This document shows positions 61,984-64,000 of a DNA stretch of 64,000 bases, piece by piece. The notes beneath the pieces were generated by a model. That model was given only the letters and a program-made list of their open reading frames with translations. It did not search any database and had not been told where the DNA came from. Origin of the DNA: Streptomyces diastatochromogenes. Lineage in GTDB: Bacteria; Actinomycetota; Actinomycetes; Streptomycetales; Streptomycetaceae. Within the stretch, counting starts at the first letter, position 1. Each line of letters begins with the position of its first letter. A program made the translations under genes and the position numbers. Location of the stretch: NCBI GenBank assembly GCA_001418405.1, contig LIQL01000039.1, forward strand, positions 1 to 64,000, given 5' to 3'.

Positions 61984-62239
61984 CGGCGCACCGTACCGCG
62001 TTCCAGGGGCCCTGCCGCTCATTTCCTCAGGCGAATCCGCCAGTCACCCGTTGCATCCTGGGCCGCCTTGGACACCAAGTGATCAAACCGGACAGTCCAG
62101 GAGAACGGCGCGACGGTGGTAGCGGAGCGCCCCAAAGCGCACCCGTCGCATCAGGGGGACAACAGTCTTTTAAATGACGTGAGTTGGTGAGCGTGGCGGT
62201 CTAGTCTGGGGGCCCGAGTTCCGTGCTAGGATTGCCACG

Positions 62240-63187
62240 ATGGCTGGCCGTTGTGCCTCGCCCGATCACGCCACCCAAGCAGAGCCGACGCCCCACAATC
62301 CGCAGACGGTTGCCCAGCTGCTTGCGGACCACTGGGCACTTCACGCGGCTGAAGTCACCCTCCTCGAAGGCGGAATGAACTCCCTGACGTGGGAGGCCCG
62401 CTCAGGGGGCACCCGTTGGGTGGTGAAGGTGGTACCGCCGGAAGCCGAGGACGCGTTCGTGTTCGGACTTGGGCTGGCGAAGCGACTGGAGCGCGACGGA
62501 ATACCTGCGGGGGCTCCCGTGGCGACGACCCGTGGTCGGTCGGTCGTGCCGTTCGGCGGCCAGGTGATGGCGCTGCTGCGCTGGGTCGAAGGTCGCGGAT
62601 TGACCGGCGAGTCGCACACCGAACTGGGCGTGACGGGTTCCACGTTGGCCCGAGCCCATCGCGCGCTCGGCACGCAGGACGGCAAGGGCACCGGCCCGAC
62701 CCGCCTGTATCTCCCGTCGGAGCACCTGGACGTACGCCCCTGGCTCAGGCCCGTGATCACCAACGTCATGGCCCGGCTCGACGCACTCGACCTGCGGTCG
62801 TTGACCTGGGGGCCGGTGCACGGGGACCCCGCTCCAGACGTCTTCCGCCTCGACCCGGTCAGTGGTGTCTGCGGAATGATCGACTGGAGCGGGGCCGGTG
62901 TGTTGCCGCGGGTGTACGACCTGGCGGCGCTCGTGATGTACCGCGGGCCGGATTCCATGCGGCCACTGATCGACGCCTATGTGGCGGGTGGCGCACTGAC
63001 CCACGAAGAGGTCGAGCGAGCGCTCCACCCCCTGCTGGACTACCGCTGGGCCGGCCAAGCCGCTTACTTCGCCGGCCGGATCGCTCGTGGGGACCTCACG
63101 GGCATAGACGGCCCGCAGGTGAACGAGGCCGGGCTGGAAGCCGCACGTCAGTGGTTCGCCGCACGGGGCGATGACCATTCAGGATGA
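62240..63187 (+). CDS. Aminoglycoside phosphotransferase-family kinase
   Basis: 315 residues. RWVVKVVPPEAED has the ATP-binding Lys; the catalytic loop is GPVHGDPAPDVFRL and the metal Asp is in GMIDWSGAG. In the loop, the Asn usually after Asp (HGDxxxxN) is replaced by Asp/Val, so the active site is unusual. ATG 62240. Its substrate is unknown. The 3' end is followed by short GATGACCA repeats at 63169-63222. Confidence 0.82.
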   Translation: MAGRCASPDHATQAEPTPHNPQTVAQLLADHWALHAAEVTLLEGGMNSLTWEARSGGTRWVVKVVPPEAEDAFVFGLGLAKRLERDGIPAGAPVATTRGRSVVPFGGQVMALLRWVEGRGLTGESHTELGVTGSTLARAHRALGTQDGKGTGPTRLYLPSEHLDVRPWLRPVITNVMARLDALDLRSLTWGPVHGDPAPDVFRLDPVSGVCGMIDWSGAGVLPRVYDLAALVMYRGPDSMRPLIDAYVAGGALTHEEVERALHPLLDYRWAGQAAYFAGRIARGDLTGIDGPQVNEAGLEAARQWFAARGDDHSG

Positions 63188-63612
63188 TGACCACTCGGGG
63201 CGATGACCAAGCGGGGTGAAGACCACTGCCTGTCGGCTTGCCGTCCGTAGCCGCCAACCAGGTCCATCAGGGTAGTTGGTGGTAAGCCGTCGGCCGCCGT
63301 CAGCCCACCATGTCGCTGGTTGCCGACTGCCCTACCCGCGGCCGGGGGCCAGCCGGTTCCCGCCGGCCAGGCCGAGAGCGATTGCCGGGCCGCACGATTG
63401 CATCGCCGGTCGAGGTCGGGCGGATCCTCGCGGAACCCGTCAGCGACCGCCTGAAGTTCCGCGACCGTGCGACTCAGGGCGTCCCGCCACGACGGTGCCA
63501 CGACGGCGCCACGAGGGGGAGCTGAACCAACTCCGGCAGCCCTACCGCGAGCGAGCGAGCGGGCGAGCGGGCCGGCTTCGCCGTCGAGGATCAGTACCCT
63601 CAGGTTCGTCAT
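63148..63612 (-). CDS. Doubtful hypothetical protein downstream of the TPR gene
   Basis: 154 codons. MTNLRVLILDGEAGPLARSL and SRTVAELQAVADGFREDPPD look protein-like; the second half is low complexity and ends antisense to the phosphotransferase gene. ATG 63612 lies 43 bases after the TPR gene's stop in the same direction. Confidence 0.3.
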   Translation of the reverse strand: MTNLRVLILDGEAGPLARSLARGRAAGVGSAPPRGAVVAPSWRDALSRTVAELQAVADGFREDPPDLDRRCNRAARQSLSAWPAGTGWPPAAGRAVGNQRHGGLTAADGLPPTTLMDLVGGYGRQADRQWSSPRLVIAPSGHHPEWSSPRAANH

Positions 63613-63654
63613 GCTGCGGATCTTCTCTCTTCTGCGGGAGCGCGCACCGCGCGT
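63188..63654. other. Region between the phosphotransferase and the TPR gene
   Basis: 467 bases. Contains three GATGACCA direct repeats at its start and the doubtful ORF on the minus strand (63148-63612). No other gene. Confidence 0.35.
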
Positions 63655-64000
63655 TCACCGGTCCGCGGCCGCGGCTCCGAGGACGGACTCCACGGCCTTC
63701 CCGGACAACCCCAGCATGTGCAGCACCTCCGGGACGCGCGCTCCGACCGCGGCGGCGACCTCGGCGGCCTGCCGGTAGTGCTCGCGCGCTTCCGTGTGGT
63801 GGCTCCGGGCCGCGGCGACGCGGCCGAGGCCGATGAGCGTGCGCACCCGGGGCCCAAGACTCTTGATCCAGTGCGGATCGATCCGTTCCAGCGCCTCGCT
63901 GTAGAGCCGTTCCGCCTCTGCCAGGTCGCCCTCCTCCAGGGCGATGTCGCCGAGCCCGCGCAGCGCAGCCGCCAGGTAGGTGGAGCTGCCGGCGCGGCGG
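63655..64000 (-). CDS. TPR-rich C-terminus of a larger regulator (gene continues beyond the window)
   Basis: 115 codons from the window edge to a TGA. Repeats such as LGDIALEEGDLAEAERLYSE and RVAAARSHHTEAREHYRQAA are tetratricopeptide helices typical of the C-terminus of SARP/LuxR-type regulators. The final part AAAVGARVPEVLHML ends near a TGA at 63655. The start lies to the right of the window. Confidence 0.75.
   Translation of the reverse strand, partial: RRAGSSTYLAAALRGLGDIALEEGDLAEAERLYSEALERIDPHWIKSLGPRVRTLIGLGRVAAARSHHTEAREHYRQAAEVAAAVGARVPEVLHMLGLSGKAVESVLGAAAADR

Overview
The window is high-G+C actinomycete DNA of Streptomyces type: strong G+C bias at third codon positions, many GTG starts, and typical Streptomyces families (SARP/AfsR-like regulator, XRE-TPR regulator, SpoIIE-type phosphatase, Endo H, secreted S1 protease, GH43). 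A three-gene albonoursin-type cluster (albA, albB, albC) points to a relative of Streptomyces noursei / S. albulus; that placement is an inference from one cluster. No rRNA, tRNA or CRISPR array was seen.

Layout. 1-5130: TerD-family gene behind a very long hairpin, a membrane protein, an MFS exporter divergent from a LysR regulator, and a HAD-like protein. 5267-6890: alb cluster on the minus strand. 7607-13717: secreted protease, Endo H, a secreted protein, and a YeiH-type transporter divergent from its LysR regulator. 13937-23028: a 9.09-kb integrated element. 23008-30273: the 5' part of the glyoxalase gene split by the element, benzoylformate decarboxylase, methyltransferase/TetR pair, a second TetR, a kinase remnant, SGNH hydrolase and FAD monooxygenase. 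30420-35377: large AfsR-like regulator and a secreted GH43 protein, both near 11-bp-phased direct repeats. 35592-43545: two dead copies of one IS4-like element bracketing a cell-envelope module (two-component system, ABC exporter, DUF4097 lipoprotein, PBP4-type carboxypeptidase). 43653-64000: accessory region with many broken genes, VOC proteins, phosphotransferases, a beta-helix protein, L,D-transpeptidase, GT39-like glycosyltransferase, a terpene synthase remnant and small regulators.

The most interesting object is the 9.09-kb element. Both ends can be placed to within a few bases. A VOC/glyoxalase gene is cut between 23023 and 13939; joining the halves restores a normal C-terminus, and joining the element ends restores a near-perfect dyad attP. 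Inside are a large serine integrase, a small ORF and a DUF3631-like ATPase flanked by 9-bp GGGACA repeats, one gene fusing an HK97 prohead protease to a major capsid protein, two Cys-rich small proteins, an XRE-TPR regulator and small ORFs. No terminase, portal, tail or lysis gene is visible. Size and content resemble mycobacterial phiRv1, suggesting a capsid-encoding phage satellite.

Decay is widespread: several genes have lost the ends or middles needed for function, and three kinds of IS remnant are present.
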